The notes: generated by a model not told the origin, from the letters alone. 14,508 nt of DNA from CAYORM01 sp964406375 (GCA_964406375.1 CAYORM010000074.1:1-14508), one strand, 5' to 3'; numbered from the stretch's first letter, positions 1 through 8,650 are shown. Program-made: numbers and translations.

Positions 1-168
1 GGCAGTCGGGCCGCTTCCCTTGATCGGGCCTCGGCGCCCGGAATATCATCGCCGGACGGTAGCGGAGATGCCGCATACCGGTCGGCCGGACTTGACGGCG
101 CCTCGCGGGGGTCGGTCCCGTGGCGCAGGCAGGCCTCCGCATCGCGGACGCCCTCGACTGAGGCAGGG
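1..168. other. Upstream flank of ctpA, no recognisable gene
   Basis: Two + strand frames are open here, as is common by chance at this GC content. One of them ends in a TGA at 170-172 that overlaps the ctpA start as ATGA. Neither translation resembles a family I know. In alphaproteobacteria envC commonly precedes ctpA, but I see no M23-peptidase C-terminus. A GAGGCAGGG stretch just before the ATG at 169 can act as a ribosome binding site. Confidence 0.4.
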
Positions 169-1629
169 ATGAAGCAGTTTCTCAACACGGTGGCGGTTGT
201 CGCGCTGATGACGGCGGCCTTCGCGGGCGGCAGCCTTATGACCTTCCGTGGCCTGGCACAGGAGGGGCTGCCCGAGGCGCCCGCCGCCGCGGCCGCCCAG
301 GAGGCCGGGGGCGACGCCTACGACACCTACCGCCAGCTCGACCTGTTCGGTGAGGTGTTCGAACGGGTGCGCGCCGCCTATGTCGAGGAGGTCACCGACA
401 AGGAGCTGATCGAGAGCGCGATCAACGGGATGCTCACCTCGCTCGATCCGCATTCGAGCTTCCTGAGCGCCGACGACTATCAGTCGATGCAGACGCAGAC
501 GCGCGGCACCTTCGGCGGCCTCGGTATCGAGGTGACGATGGAGAACGGCCTCGTCCGCATCGTCTCGCCGATCGACGACACGCCGGCGGCGCGGGCCGGG
601 CTGCAGGCGGGCGATCTGATCATCGCCATCGACGGCCAGCCGATCATCGATATGACGCTGAGCGACGCGGTCGAGCGGATGCGCGGGCCGATCGGCACCG
701 ACATCGAGATCACCGTGCGTCGCGGCGACACCGAGACCTTCGACCTGACGCTGACCCGCGCGACGATCCCGGTCGAATCGGTGCGCTGGCGGATCGAGGG
801 CGAGACCATCGGCTATATCCGCATCACCAGCTTCACCGAGCGCACGAAGAGCGGGCTCGAGCGCGCCGTCGCCGATATCGAGGAACAGCTCGGCGACCGG
901 CTGCAGGGCTATGTGCTCGACCTGCGCAACAATCCCGGCGGACTCGTCGACCAGGCGGTGGCGGTGGCCGATGCCTTCCTCGATGCCGGCGAGATCGTCT
1001 CGACCCGGGCGCGCGACCCACAGGCCGGCATCCGCTACAACGCGACCGAGGGCGATCTCGGCCGCGGCCTGCCGATCGTGGTGCTGATCAATGGCGGCTC
1101 GGCCTCGGCCTCGGAGATCGTCGCCGGCGCGCTGCAGGATCACGGCCGCGCCGTCGTCATGGGCACGCAGAGCTTCGGCAAGGGCTCGGTGCAGACGATC
1201 ATCCCGCTGCCCGGCCATGGCGCGATGCGGCTGACGACGGCGCGCTACTACACGCCGTCCGGCCGCTCGATCCAGGCGGTCGGCATCTCCCCCGACATCG
1301 TGGTGCAGCCGGCGCGGATCGAGGAGCTCGCGCAGATGGGCGGCATCCGCGAGGCCGACCTGATCGGCGCGCTGCGCAACGACACGCAGCGTGAGGAACA
1401 GGAGAGCGAGGATGCGCCGGCCGAGGATCCGGCCGCCACGCCCGAGGATACCGCGCCCGAGGATGTGACGCCGGAGGGCGATCCGGCCGAGGACGGCGCC
1501 ACCACGCCGCCCGCGCCGCCGGCCACCGGTCAGCCGGCGACGCCCGATCAGGTGGACTACCAGCTCGCCCGCGCCGTCGACCTCCTGCGCGGCGTGGCGC
1601 TGTTCAACCAGCGGGTCGCGGCGCCGTGA
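169..1629 (+). CDS. ctpA: S41 family carboxy-terminal processing protease
   Basis: Periplasmic serine protease that cleaves proteins near their C-termini; relatives act on envelope and peptidoglycan-hydrolase partners. The 486-residue product starts with an export signal or anchor (about residues 4-25, ending near LAQ). A PDZ domain follows at about 105-195 (TFGGLGIEV, GLQAGDLIIAIDGQP), then the S41 catalytic core at about 205-385. The nucleophile is Ser313 in NGGSASASEIVAGAL and the general base is Lys338 in SFGKGSVQ. Their 25-residue spacing matches Prc and D1P, and Gln342 matches the third conserved position. The tail at 405-462 is a Glu/Pro/Ala-rich linker, followed by a short helical end. 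The ATG at 169 has a purine-rich stretch upstream and gives a proper signal. The next gene begins 53 bp downstream on the same strand and is probably co-transcribed. The family call is secure; the substrate is unknown. Confidence 0.95.
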   Translation: MKQFLNTVAVVALMTAAFAGGSLMTFRGLAQEGLPEAPAAAAAQEAGGDAYDTYRQLDLFGEVFERVRAAYVEEVTDKELIESAINGMLTSLDPHSSFLSADDYQSMQTQTRGTFGGLGIEVTMENGLVRIVSPIDDTPAARAGLQAGDLIIAIDGQPIIDMTLSDAVERMRGPIGTDIEITVRRGDTETFDLTLTRATIPVESVRWRIEGETIGYIRITSFTERTKSGLERAVADIEEQLGDRLQGYVLDLRNNPGGLVDQAVAVADAFLDAGEIVSTRARDPQAGIRYNATEGDLGRGLPIVVLINGGSASASEIVAGALQDHGRAVVMGTQSFGKGSVQTIIPLPGHGAMRLTTARYYTPSGRSIQAVGISPDIVVQPARIEELAQMGGIREADLIGALRNDTQREEQESEDAPAEDPAATPEDTAPEDVTPEGDPAEDGATTPPAPPATGQPATPDQVDYQLARAVDLLRGVALFNQRVAAP

Positions 1630-1682
1630 TGCGTCGCCCGTTCCGCGCCTGAGCCCGCCGTGCCGACCGCCGGATCCGGATC

Positions 1683-4339
1683 GTGAGCCAGCCCTACGAA
1701 GACCCAGAGTATGAGGATCAGGAAGGCGGCGGGCTGCGGCTCGCAGTCCTGACACCGATCGTCCTGACCGCTGCGGTGGTCGGGGGGCTGGTCTGGTGGG
1801 TGCAGTCGGACGGCGACGAGACGATCGAGCGGCTGCGCGCCCAGGTCGTCGAGGAGGGCGGGGAGGTCCCGGCCGGTGCGGTCGAGGTGGCGATCGCCGT
1901 CGACCAGACGGCCACCGCGCCTGCCGCCGATGCCGTCGCTGGGACGGAGGTCGCGGCCGAAACGGCGATGGAGGTCGCGGCGGTCGAACCCGTCACGGAT
2001 ATGCCGGCGGAGACCCTGCCCACGGAAATGACGGGCGAGGCCGCGGCGGCGGATGCCGGCGCCGCCTTCGACGGCCGCCCGGTCGAGGAGGCGACGGTGT
2101 CGCCGCCGCCGGCACCGGCCGGGACCATGCCCGTCGACGTCACCCCCGTCGGCACGGCGCAGGCCGTCGCGCCATCGATCGCCGCCCTGTCGATCGAGCC
2201 CGTTCCCTCGGTGCATCGCCTGCAGCCGGCCCAGCCCAGCACCGCGATCGACGCCCCGGGTCTTGCGACCAGCACGATCGCCCCGGCGCCGGTCCTCACC
2301 GCCGCCGAGCCGCCGGCCGCGGCACCGGCCGGGCGGCCGATCGTCGAGACGGCGAACATCGCCCCGGCCACCGTGACCCCGGCCGAGGCGCCGGTCGATG
2401 CCGCCCGCCCGGGCGGCGTGGCGCCGCTCGGCACCGCCGCGGTGCAGATGGCGATGATCGCCACCGCGCCGGTCGAGGTGGCTCCCGTCGAACTCGCCAC
2501 CGTCACGCCGACGGCGATGGATGCGGCCGATCGCGCGCCGGACCGGGTCGTCCGGGCCGAGGGCCGCGATACGCTGACCGTCATCACCGCCGACCGCCCG
2601 GTCAGCGCCACCGTCAGCCGGCCCGACGTGTCGCTGGGCACGATCGTGGCCGATCTCGTCGCCCGCTCCGACCTGCTCACCCCGCCCGATGACGGCGGTG
2701 TGATCCAGGCCGAGACCGTCGATCCGGCCACGCTCGGCATCGTCGACCTGCCCGAAACCCTCACCGCCGAGCAGGCTGCGGGTAACGTGGCGGATGGTCC
2801 CGATGCGGCGGCCGAAGCGGAGGACACAGCGACCGAGCCGCCTGGTGCCGGCACGGTCGAAGACGCAGCCGCGGATGGGGCAGAGGACGCCGCGGAGAGC
2901 ACGGCAGACGGCGCGGCCGAGCTGATACCGGGCGGCGACCCGGCGGCGCTCGACCCCATGCCGGTCACCTCGGGCGGCGACGACCGGCGGGTGATCGTCG
3001 CGGAGACGATCGACCCCGCCGCGCTGGGCATCATCACCGCGGAGGAGGTGGATTTCGCCGCGCTGGCCGGCGGCATGGCGCCTGAAGAACAGGCGGACGC
3101 CCTGGCCGAGGACGCCGCGGCAGAGGACACCACGGCNNNNNNNNNNNNNNNNNNNNNNNNNNNNNNNNNNNNNNNNNNNNNNNNNNNNNNNNNNNNNNNN
3201 NNNNNNNNNNNNNNNNNNNNNNNNNNNNNNNNNNNNCTGCTGCTGTTGAGCCTGCTGCTGTTGAGCCTGCCCCGGCTGAGCCCGCGCAGGTCGGGATCGC
3301 CGCACCTGAACCCGCCGAACCCGAGCCTGTCCTGATCGAGCCGATCGTCGCCGAGCCGGTGGCGGTCGAACCGGAGCCGCCGGTCGTCATCCCGCCGGTC
3401 CTGGCCGAGGTCGAGGCACCTGCCATCGTCGTCGAGACGGTTGATTTCTCGAGTTTCGAGGATTGGCAGGCAGTGGCCGGGGATAGCGGGACGGACGACC
3501 AGCTCGCCTCGGCGGAGATCCCGGCCGAGGTGACGGATGCCGTGCCCGGCGAAGACATGGCGGTGCTGTCCGGCCTGCCGATGGTCGCGGCGCTGTCTGT
3601 GATCGAGCCGCCGCGCCCGGCCTGGCAGCGCTACGCCGCAGCCCCGGTGGTGGCGGTGGGCGACGGCCCGAGCGTCTCGGTGATCGTGACCGGGCTCGGC
3701 CAGTCGCGGTCGCGCACCGCCACGGCGCTGGAATCGCTCCCTTCGGCGGTCGCGCTCGCCTTCGATCCCTATGCCGAGGAGGTGGCAGGGATGGTCGAGG
3801 CAGCGCGGCGCGAAGGGCATGAGGTGCTGATGATGGTGCCGATGGAGGCCGGGACGGAAACCGTCGATGCCGGGCCGCTGGCGCTGTCGACGGCGCTGGC
3901 GCCGGAGGAGAACGCCGACCGGCTGGACTGGGTCCTCGGCCGGGCGCATGGGTTCGTCGGCGTGTTGACGCCGCCCGACTCCACCTTCTCGGCCGATCCC
4001 GAGGCGATGACCCCGATCATCGAGACGCTGCGTGGCCAGGGGCTGATGGTGGTCGCCGGCGCACCCGGTGGCATCGGCGGCGCGCTGCCGGTCGACCTGC
4101 CGATCGCCCGCGCCGGCGCGGTGATCGGCCTGCCGCCCGGCCCGGACGCCTTCCCGGCCATGTTCGAGGCGGTCGAGCGGCGGGCGCGCGAGGATGGCCG
4201 CGCGGTGATCCTCGTGCAGCCCTATCCCGCGACACTGCGCAGCCTCGCCGCCTGGCTCGACACGCTGCCCGACAAGGGGCTGACCCTGACCCCGGTCACG
4301 GCGACGGTGTCCGACGCACAGGCGGCCGCCCTGCCGTGA
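1683..4339 (+). CDS. YibQ-like divergent polysaccharide deacetylase homologue, giant linker, interrupted by assembly gap
   Basis: A GTG at 1683 is the only usual start after an in-frame stop at 1650-1652. Residues 1-17 are acidic and residues about 18-41 form a single membrane segment (LAVLTPIVLTAAVVGGLVWW). Hundreds of Ala/Pro/Thr/Glu-rich residues follow. The C-terminal 220 residues (from about 3670) match the layout of the divergent polysaccharide deacetylase family (PF04748; E. coli YibQ): SVIVTGLG, LAFDPYAEE, GHEVLMMVPME, RLDWVLGR, QPYPATLRSLAAWL. The reading frame changes across the N stretch only because 100 is a placeholder: a true gap length of 3k+2 restores one continuous gene. The visible part is already about 850 codons, against a few hundred for usual members. 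The metal-site motifs expected in the family (DD, NNHMGS, DSR, HPH) are replaced, so it is probably not an active deacetylase. It sits between ctpA and rppH, a common alphaproteobacterial order. Its role is probably in the envelope but unproven. Confidence 0.85.
3137..3236. other. Assembly gap (100 N)
   Basis: Exactly 100 unknown bases, the usual placeholder for a gap of unknown size. It lies inside the linker of the deacetylase-like gene. The bases directly after it (CT at 3237-3238) match the end of a further copy of the 15-bp repeat that follows, which suggests the assembly broke in a tandem array. Confidence 0.97.
3237..3283 (+). repeat. 15-bp tandem repeat encoding AAVEP
   Basis: The unit GCTGCTGTTGAGCCT occurs twice exactly, at 3239-3253 and 3254-3268. 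It is preceded by CT, the end of a copy lost in the gap, and followed by a degenerate copy (GCCCCGGCTGAGCCC, APAEP) at 3269-3283. The frame is that of the deacetylase domain downstream. The GCT, GTT and CCT codons are unusual next to the GCC/GCG, GTC/GTG and CCG codons of the surrounding gene. Confidence 0.9.
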
Positions 4340-4364
4340 CGCGGGGCTGAGGCGGGATTTGCGG

Positions 4365-4892
4365 ATGCAGGCGCCGGACGATCCCCGCGGCGACGGCCAG
4401 GGCCGCGCCTCCCTGCCCTACCGCCCCTGCGTCGGCATCGTGCTGATCGGCCGTGACGGCCGCATCTTCGTCGGCGAGAGGCGCGACACGCCCGGTGCCT
4501 GGCAGATGCCGCAGGGCGGCATCGATCGCGGCGAGACCCCGGTCGAGGCCGCCTTCCGCGAGCTCGAAGAGGAGGTCGGCACGCGGCATGCCGCGCTGCT
4601 CGGCGAGACCCGGGGCTGGCTGACCTATGATTTCCCGCCCGAGCTCCATCGCTCGCGCATCGGCCGGCGCTATCGCGGCCAGCGCCAGCGCTGGGTGGCG
4701 CTGCGCTTCGAGGGCGAGGATCACGAGATCGATCCCGTGCACCGGCCGCATCCCGAATTCCGGCGCTGGCGCTGGGCGACCCCGCCGGAGATCCTCGAGG
4801 CGATCGTGCCGTTCAAGGCGGCGATCTACCGCTCAGTGCTCGAGGCCTTCGCCCCGCACCTCGTGCCCGTCGGCCCGAAGATCGGCGCGTAG
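4365..4892 (+). CDS. rppH: RNA pyrophosphohydrolase, Nudix family
   Basis: Removes pyrophosphate from the 5' triphosphate end of mRNA to start decay; the same family also cleaves diadenosine polyphosphates. The product is 175 residues, close to the usual RppH/IalA length. The opening YRPCVGIVLI, the segment GAWQMPQGGI and a complete Nudix box at about residues 51-73 (GGIDRGE...RELEEEVG) are diagnostic. Later RppH-type elements include LTYDFP, YRGQRQRWVALRF and EFRRWRW. I chose the ATG at 4365 over an in-frame TTG two codons earlier because the purine-rich GAGGCGGGA at 4349-4357 is correctly spaced for the ATG and too close to the TTG. It begins 25 bp after the deacetylase-like gene and is probably the last gene of that operon. 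Its stop lies 9 bp from the priA stop on the other strand. Confidence 0.93.
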   Translation: MQAPDDPRGDGQGRASLPYRPCVGIVLIGRDGRIFVGERRDTPGAWQMPQGGIDRGETPVEAAFRELEEEVGTRHAALLGETRGWLTYDFPPELHRSRIGRRYRGQRQRWVALRFEGEDHEIDPVHRPHPEFRRWRWATPPEILEAIVPFKAAIYRSVLEAFAPHLVPVGPKIGA

Positions 4893-4901
4893 GCGCCGCC
4901 G

Positions 4902-7118
4902 TCACAGGAAATTATAGGGATCGACGTCGATCTGCACCCTGACGGAAGAGGGTAGCGACGTCCGGTCGAGCCATGCCTGCACCACCGGCTGGACCGTCAC
5001 CATCCGGTCGGCCTTGAGCAGCAGCCGGCGGCGATGGCGACCGCGCAGCACCGCGAGCGGCGCCTCGGCAGGACCGAGCGTCAGGATACCGTCGCCCTGC
5101 GGCGCCGTCCGGCCGAGTGCCTGGGCCGCCGCATCGACCGCCGCCCGGTCGGTACCGGAGATGATCAACGCCACCAGCCGGCCATAGGGCGGCAGGCCGC
5201 GCTCGCGCCGCGCCGCCGCCTCCTGGGCCAGGAAGCCGTCGCGGTCACCGGCGACAAGCGCCTCGATCACCGGATGCTCGGGCATCCAGGTCTGCAGCAG
5301 CACCCGGCCCGGCTCGCCACCCGCCTCGCGGCCGGCCCGGCCACCGACCTGCTGGAGGAGCTGCCATGTGCGCTCCGCCGCCCGCAGATCACCACCGGCG
5401 AGGCCTAGATCGGCATCGACCACCCCGACGAGCGACAGGCCGGGGAAATTGTGCCCTTTCGCCAGGATCTGGGTGCCGATCAGCAGGTTGACCTCCCCTG
5501 CCGAAAGGGCACGTGCGAGATCGGCGATCGCCTCCGGGCCGGTGACCGTGTCCGAGGCGACGATGGTCCAGCGTGCATCCGGCAGGCGCTCGTCGACCTC
5601 CTCGGCGATGCGCTCCACACCAGGGCCGCAGGCGGTGAAGCTGTCCTCGGCCTCGCAGGAGGGGCAGCGCCGTGGTGGCGACGTGCGATGTCCGCAATGA
5701 TGGCATTCGAGCCGGCCGGCGAGCCGGTGCTCCACCAGCCAGGCGCTGCAGTTCGGGCATTCCAGCCGGAAGCCGCAGGCGCGGCACAGGGTCAGCGGCG
5801 CATAGCCGCGACGGTTGAGGAACAGCATCGCCGGCCGCCCGGCCGCGAGCGCGCCGGCGACGGCGGTGAGCAGAGGCTGCGACAGGAAGCGGCCGCGCGG
5901 CGGCGGGACACGGCGCAGATCGATCGCCTCGACCGTCGGCAGGACGGCACCGCCATGGCGCTCGGGGAGGTGGATGCAGCCATAGCGGCCGGATTCCACA
6001 TTGACGAGCGTCTCGAGCGATGGCGTCGCCGAGGCCAGCACCACCGGAATGTCGCCCGAATGGGCGCGCAGCACCGCCATGTCGCGGGCCTGGTAGGTGA
6101 CGCCATCTTCCTGTTTGAAGGCCGTTTCGTGCTCCTCATCGACGACGATCAGGCCGAGCGCCGCAAAGGGCAGGAATAGAGCGGAACGGGCGCCGACGAC
6201 GATCCGCGCCTCGCCCTCGGCCACCGCCCGCCAGGTCTCGCGACGGCGCGCCGACGGGACCTCTGAATGCCAGACTGCCGGCCGGGCGCCGAAACGGCGG
6301 GTGAACCGCTCGAGCCATTGGGCAGAGAGCGCGATCTCCGGCAGAAGGACGAGCGCCTGCCGCCCCTGCCGGATCGCTTCGGCCACCACCTCGAAATAGA
6401 CCTCGGTCTTGCCGGATCCGGTGACGCCGTCGAGCAGCGTCGCCGAGAAGCCGCCGCCGAGGGTCGATGTCAGCCTGGCCGCCGCCGCGGCCTGCGCCGG
6501 CGACAGTGTGACGGCCCCGGCCGAGGGATCGGGAGGCAGGAAGGCCGGAGGCGGCGGCAGCGCCACCGGGGCGATCAGCCCGGCCTCCACCATGCCCTTC
6601 AGCACCGCAGCCGAGATGCCGGCGGCCTGCGCGAGCTCGACCCCCGGCATCGGACCGCCGGCCAGGTGTTCGAGCACGCGGCGGCGGCCCGGTGACAGGC
6701 CGCGTCCGGCCGGTCCCCGGGCGTCGGGTGTGGCGGTGGCGCGAAAACCGCGGATCGCCCGCGGCGGCGCCAGTGCGGCCGAGGAAGAGAGCGACATCCG
6801 CAGTACGGCGCCGAGCGGCGCCATGGTGTAGCGCGCGGCGCGCTCGAGGAACCGCCGATGCGCCTCGGTCATCGCCGGCACGTCGAGCCGCCCGGCGATC
6901 GGCTTGACCCGCGCCGCCGGCACGCCGCCCTCGCCCGGTCCCCAGACGACACCGATCCGCCGCACCCGGCCGAACGGCACCTCGACCAGATCACCCGGTG
7001 CGACGGCAAGGCCCTCGGGCACCGCATAATCATAGGCGGCATCGAGCGGCAACGGCAGCACCACCGAGACGATCGCCGCCGGGCCGGCCTCACCCCGGCT
7101 AGTGTCGGACTCCGCCAT
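4902..7118 (-). CDS. priA: Primosomal protein N' (replication restart helicase)
   Basis: Superfamily 2 DNA helicase that recognises stalled forks and reloads the replicative helicase. The 738 residues match the family length. In order: an N-terminal 3'-DNA-binding region (about 14-110, with AYDYAVPEGL and GDLVEVPFGRVRRIGVVWG), a winged-helix-like stretch (140-190), Walker A GVTGSGKT (231-238) and the DEEH box (327-330). A zinc-binding insert carries eight cysteines (445, 448, 454, 457, 472, 475, 485, 488). Motif V GTQILAKGHNFP (548-559), motif VI QVGGRAGR (590-597) and the C-terminal VDPYNFL complete the family pattern. All catalytic elements are present. It is transcribed divergently from the transaldolase gene across a 76-bp spacer. 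Confidence 0.97.
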   Translation of the reverse strand: MAESDTSRGEAGPAAIVSVVLPLPLDAAYDYAVPEGLAVAPGDLVEVPFGRVRRIGVVWGPGEGGVPAARVKPIAGRLDVPAMTEAHRRFLERAARYTMAPLGAVLRMSLSSSAALAPPRAIRGFRATATPDARGPAGRGLSPGRRRVLEHLAGGPMPGVELAQAAGISAAVLKGMVEAGLIAPVALPPPPAFLPPDPSAGAVTLSPAQAAAAARLTSTLGGGFSATLLDGVTGSGKTEVYFEVVAEAIRQGRQALVLLPEIALSAQWLERFTRRFGARPAVWHSEVPSARRRETWRAVAEGEARIVVGARSALFLPFAALGLIVVDEEHETAFKQEDGVTYQARDMAVLRAHSGDIPVVLASATPSLETLVNVESGRYGCIHLPERHGGAVLPTVEAIDLRRVPPPRGRFLSQPLLTAVAGALAAGRPAMLFLNRRGYAPLTLCRACGFRLECPNCSAWLVEHRLAGRLECHHCGHRTSPPRRCPSCEAEDSFTACGPGVERIAEEVDERLPDARWTIVASDTVTGPEAIADLARALSAGEVNLLIGTQILAKGHNFPGLSLVGVVDADLGLAGGDLRAAERTWQLLQQVGGRAGREAGGEPGRVLLQTWMPEHPVIEALVAGDRDGFLAQEAAARRERGLPPYGRLVALIISGTDRAAVDAAAQALGRTAPQGDGILTLGPAEAPLAVLRGRHRRRLLLKADRMVTVQPVVQAWLDRTSLPSSVRVQIDVDPYNFL

Positions 7119-7194
7119 CGGCTACAGTCCGCCGCGACCGAGAAGGCGGGATGCGGGCATCGTCGGCCGGTGCGCGCCCAACGGAACGAGGGCC

Positions 7195-7863
7195 ATGAAG
7201 TTCTTCATCGACACTGCCGATATCACCGAAATCCGTGAGCTTGCCAGCAGCGGCCTGCTCGACGGGGTGACGACCAACCCCTCGCTGATCGCCAAGAGCG
7301 GCGCCCGTTTCCTCGACCGGATCGCCGAGATCTGCGCTGTCGTCACGGGCCCGGTCTCGGCCGAGGTCGCGGCGACGGAGTATGACGAGATGCTGGCCGA
7401 GGGCCGGTACATCGCGCAGATCGCGCCCAATGTCGCGGTGAAGGTGCCGCTGACGCCGGCCGGTCTGCGGGTCTGCCGCGCGCTGTCTGAGGCGGGCACG
7501 ATGGTCAACGTGACCCTGTGCTTCTCCGCCGCCCAGGCGCTGCTCGCCGCCAAGGCGGGCGCGACCTTCGTGTCGCCCTTCGTCGGCCGGCTCGATGACA
7601 TCGGCCAGGACGGGATGCAGCTGATCGCCGACATCGTCCAGATCTACCGTCAATACCCGGCCATCACCACCGAGGTGCTGGTCGCCTCGATCCGCGGCCC
7701 CAACCATGTCGTGGCATCCGCCAAGCTCGGGGCGCATGTGGCGACGATGCCGCCGGCCGTGCTGCGCCAGCTCTTCGGCCATCCGCTGACCGACAAGGGC
7801 CTCGCCGCCTTCGTCGCAGATTGGGCGAAGACCGGCCAGACGATCCTGCCGCCGAAGGCCTGA
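7195..7863 (+). CDS. tal: Small (class 3B) transaldolase, fructose-6-phosphate aldolase-like
   Basis: A class I aldolase-type barrel of 222 residues that transfers or cleaves a dihydroxyacetone unit of sugar phosphates in the pentose phosphate pathway. MKFFIDTADI, GVTTNPSL (25-32), the Schiff-base lysine Lys83 in AVKVPLT, and SPFVGRLDDIG from about 127 are family signatures. Position 129 is Phe, as in transaldolases; E. coli FsaA has Tyr here, and Phe-to-Tyr at this site converts E. coli TalB towards fructose-6-phosphate aldolase activity. I therefore favour transaldolase over aldolase. The frame is open further upstream, but MKFFIDTAD is the conserved N-terminus and GGAACGAGGG lies just before it. 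The next gene follows after 45 bp, probably in one operon. Confidence 0.93.
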   Translation: MKFFIDTADITEIRELASSGLLDGVTTNPSLIAKSGARFLDRIAEICAVVTGPVSAEVAATEYDEMLAEGRYIAQIAPNVAVKVPLTPAGLRVCRALSEAGTMVNVTLCFSAAQALLAAKAGATFVSPFVGRLDDIGQDGMQLIADIVQIYRQYPAITTEVLVASIRGPNHVVASAKLGAHVATMPPAVLRQLFGHPLTDKGLAAFVADWAKTGQTILPPKA

Positions 7864-7908
7864 ACGGGCCGGCGCCGCCCCGACCATGGCAAGGACACCC
7901 GACCGCCG

Positions 7909-8646
7909 ATGACCCGCGAGCTCCCCGAGGCGCTGATACCGGATGGTCCGGCGCCTGATCTCGACCCGGCGGCAGTCGGCCGATATCTCGTCGCCCATCC
8001 CGACTTCCTGCTCCGCCACCCGGAGATAGCGGCGCGGCTCGAGCTGCCTTCTGCCGAGCGCGGCGACGGCGTCGTCGACTTCCAGCGCTACATGGTCGAT
8101 CGGCTGCGCAGCCAGCTCGACCGGATGAGGGCACAGAACCGCGCCGTGCTGGCCGCCAGCCGGACCAACCACAATACCCAGAACCGGGTGCATGCGGCGG
8201 TTCTGTTCCTGATGGATGCGCCCTCCTTCGAGGCGCTGATCCACACGATCGGCCATGACCTCTCGGTGCTGCTGGACCTCGACGTCGTATCGCTGCTGAT
8301 CGAAACCGGCACCGGCGGCGAACCGACCGCGGAGGAGGAGCCGGGCGGGCTGCGGATGGTGCCAGCGGGAACGGTGCGACGGCTGCTCGAGGCGCAGGAT
8401 CTGCTGCTCGAATCGGACATTACCGGCGACGAGACGGTGTTCGGGCCGCGCGCGCCGGAGATCCGAAGCCAGGCGCTGCTGCGGCTCAACGTTGCCGCGC
8501 AGACGCCACCCTGTCTGCTGGCGCTCGGCAGCCGCGATCCCGAGATGTTCCATCCCGGCATGGCAACGGAGCTCGTCGGCTTCCTCGCGAGGGTGATGGA
8601 GCGCTGCATCCGCGGCTGGCTGACCCTTGAGGCCGAGGAAGGCTAG
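7909..8646 (+). CDS. DUF484 family protein
   Basis: Conserved protein of unknown biochemical role that is commonly encoded directly before xerC in Proteobacteria. The 245 residues show the family signature near the N-terminus: VGRYLVAHPDFLLRHPEI at about 23-40, a Gln/Arg-rich helix likely to form a coiled coil (about 58-85), then a GAF-like domain (about 92-230). No signal peptide or membrane segment is seen, so it is probably cytoplasmic. The end lies 4 bp before the preferred GTG start of xerC, whose ribosome binding site is inside this gene's last codons. That arrangement implies translational coupling. An 8-codon ORF at 7886-7912 overlaps the start as ATGA but is probably chance. Confidence 0.88.
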   Translation: MTRELPEALIPDGPAPDLDPAAVGRYLVAHPDFLLRHPEIAARLELPSAERGDGVVDFQRYMVDRLRSQLDRMRAQNRAVLAASRTNHNTQNRVHAAVLFLMDAPSFEALIHTIGHDLSVLLDLDVVSLLIETGTGGEPTAEEEPGGLRMVPAGTVRRLLEAQDLLLESDITGDETVFGPRAPEIRSQALLRLNVAAQTPPCLLALGSRDPEMFHPGMATELVGFLARVMERCIRGWLTLEAEEG

Positions 8647-8650
8647 CCGC

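Larger units (their letters stand above)
2700..3457 (+). repeat. Imperfect protein-level repeat in the linker
   Basis: The linker of the deacetylase-like protein repeats a 15-residue unit. It reads VIQAETVDPATLGIV at 2700-2744 and VIVAETIDPAALGII at 2991-3035. A weaker third copy beyond the gap reads IVVETVDFSSF at 3425-3457, and EEVDFAAL just after copy two resembles it as well. The first two copies match at 11 of 15 residues. The coordinates given span all copies; the DNA between them is unique low-complexity linker. Confidence 0.6.

Noticed and set aside
92..120. TTGACG as a -35 box for ctpA
   Set aside because: No acceptable -10 hexamer at 16-18 bp.
2..172. Open + strand frame ending in ATGA at the ctpA start, possibly the tail of envC
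   Set aside because: The translation has no envC or M23 peptidase features, and the neighbouring frame is open as well, so openness alone means little at this GC content.
3135..3239. Apparent frameshift or split gene at the gap
   Set aside because: The 100-N run is a placeholder; the linker composition continues on both sides and a different gap length restores the frame.
1557..3949. Long - strand open frames opposite the deacetylase-like gene
   Set aside because: Arg/Gly/Ser-rich mirror frames of a GC-rich gene, without ribosome binding sites or known domains.
7886..7912. 8-codon ORF overlapping the DUF484 start as ATGA
   Set aside because: No codon bias or ribosome binding site points to a regulatory role; too short to separate from chance.
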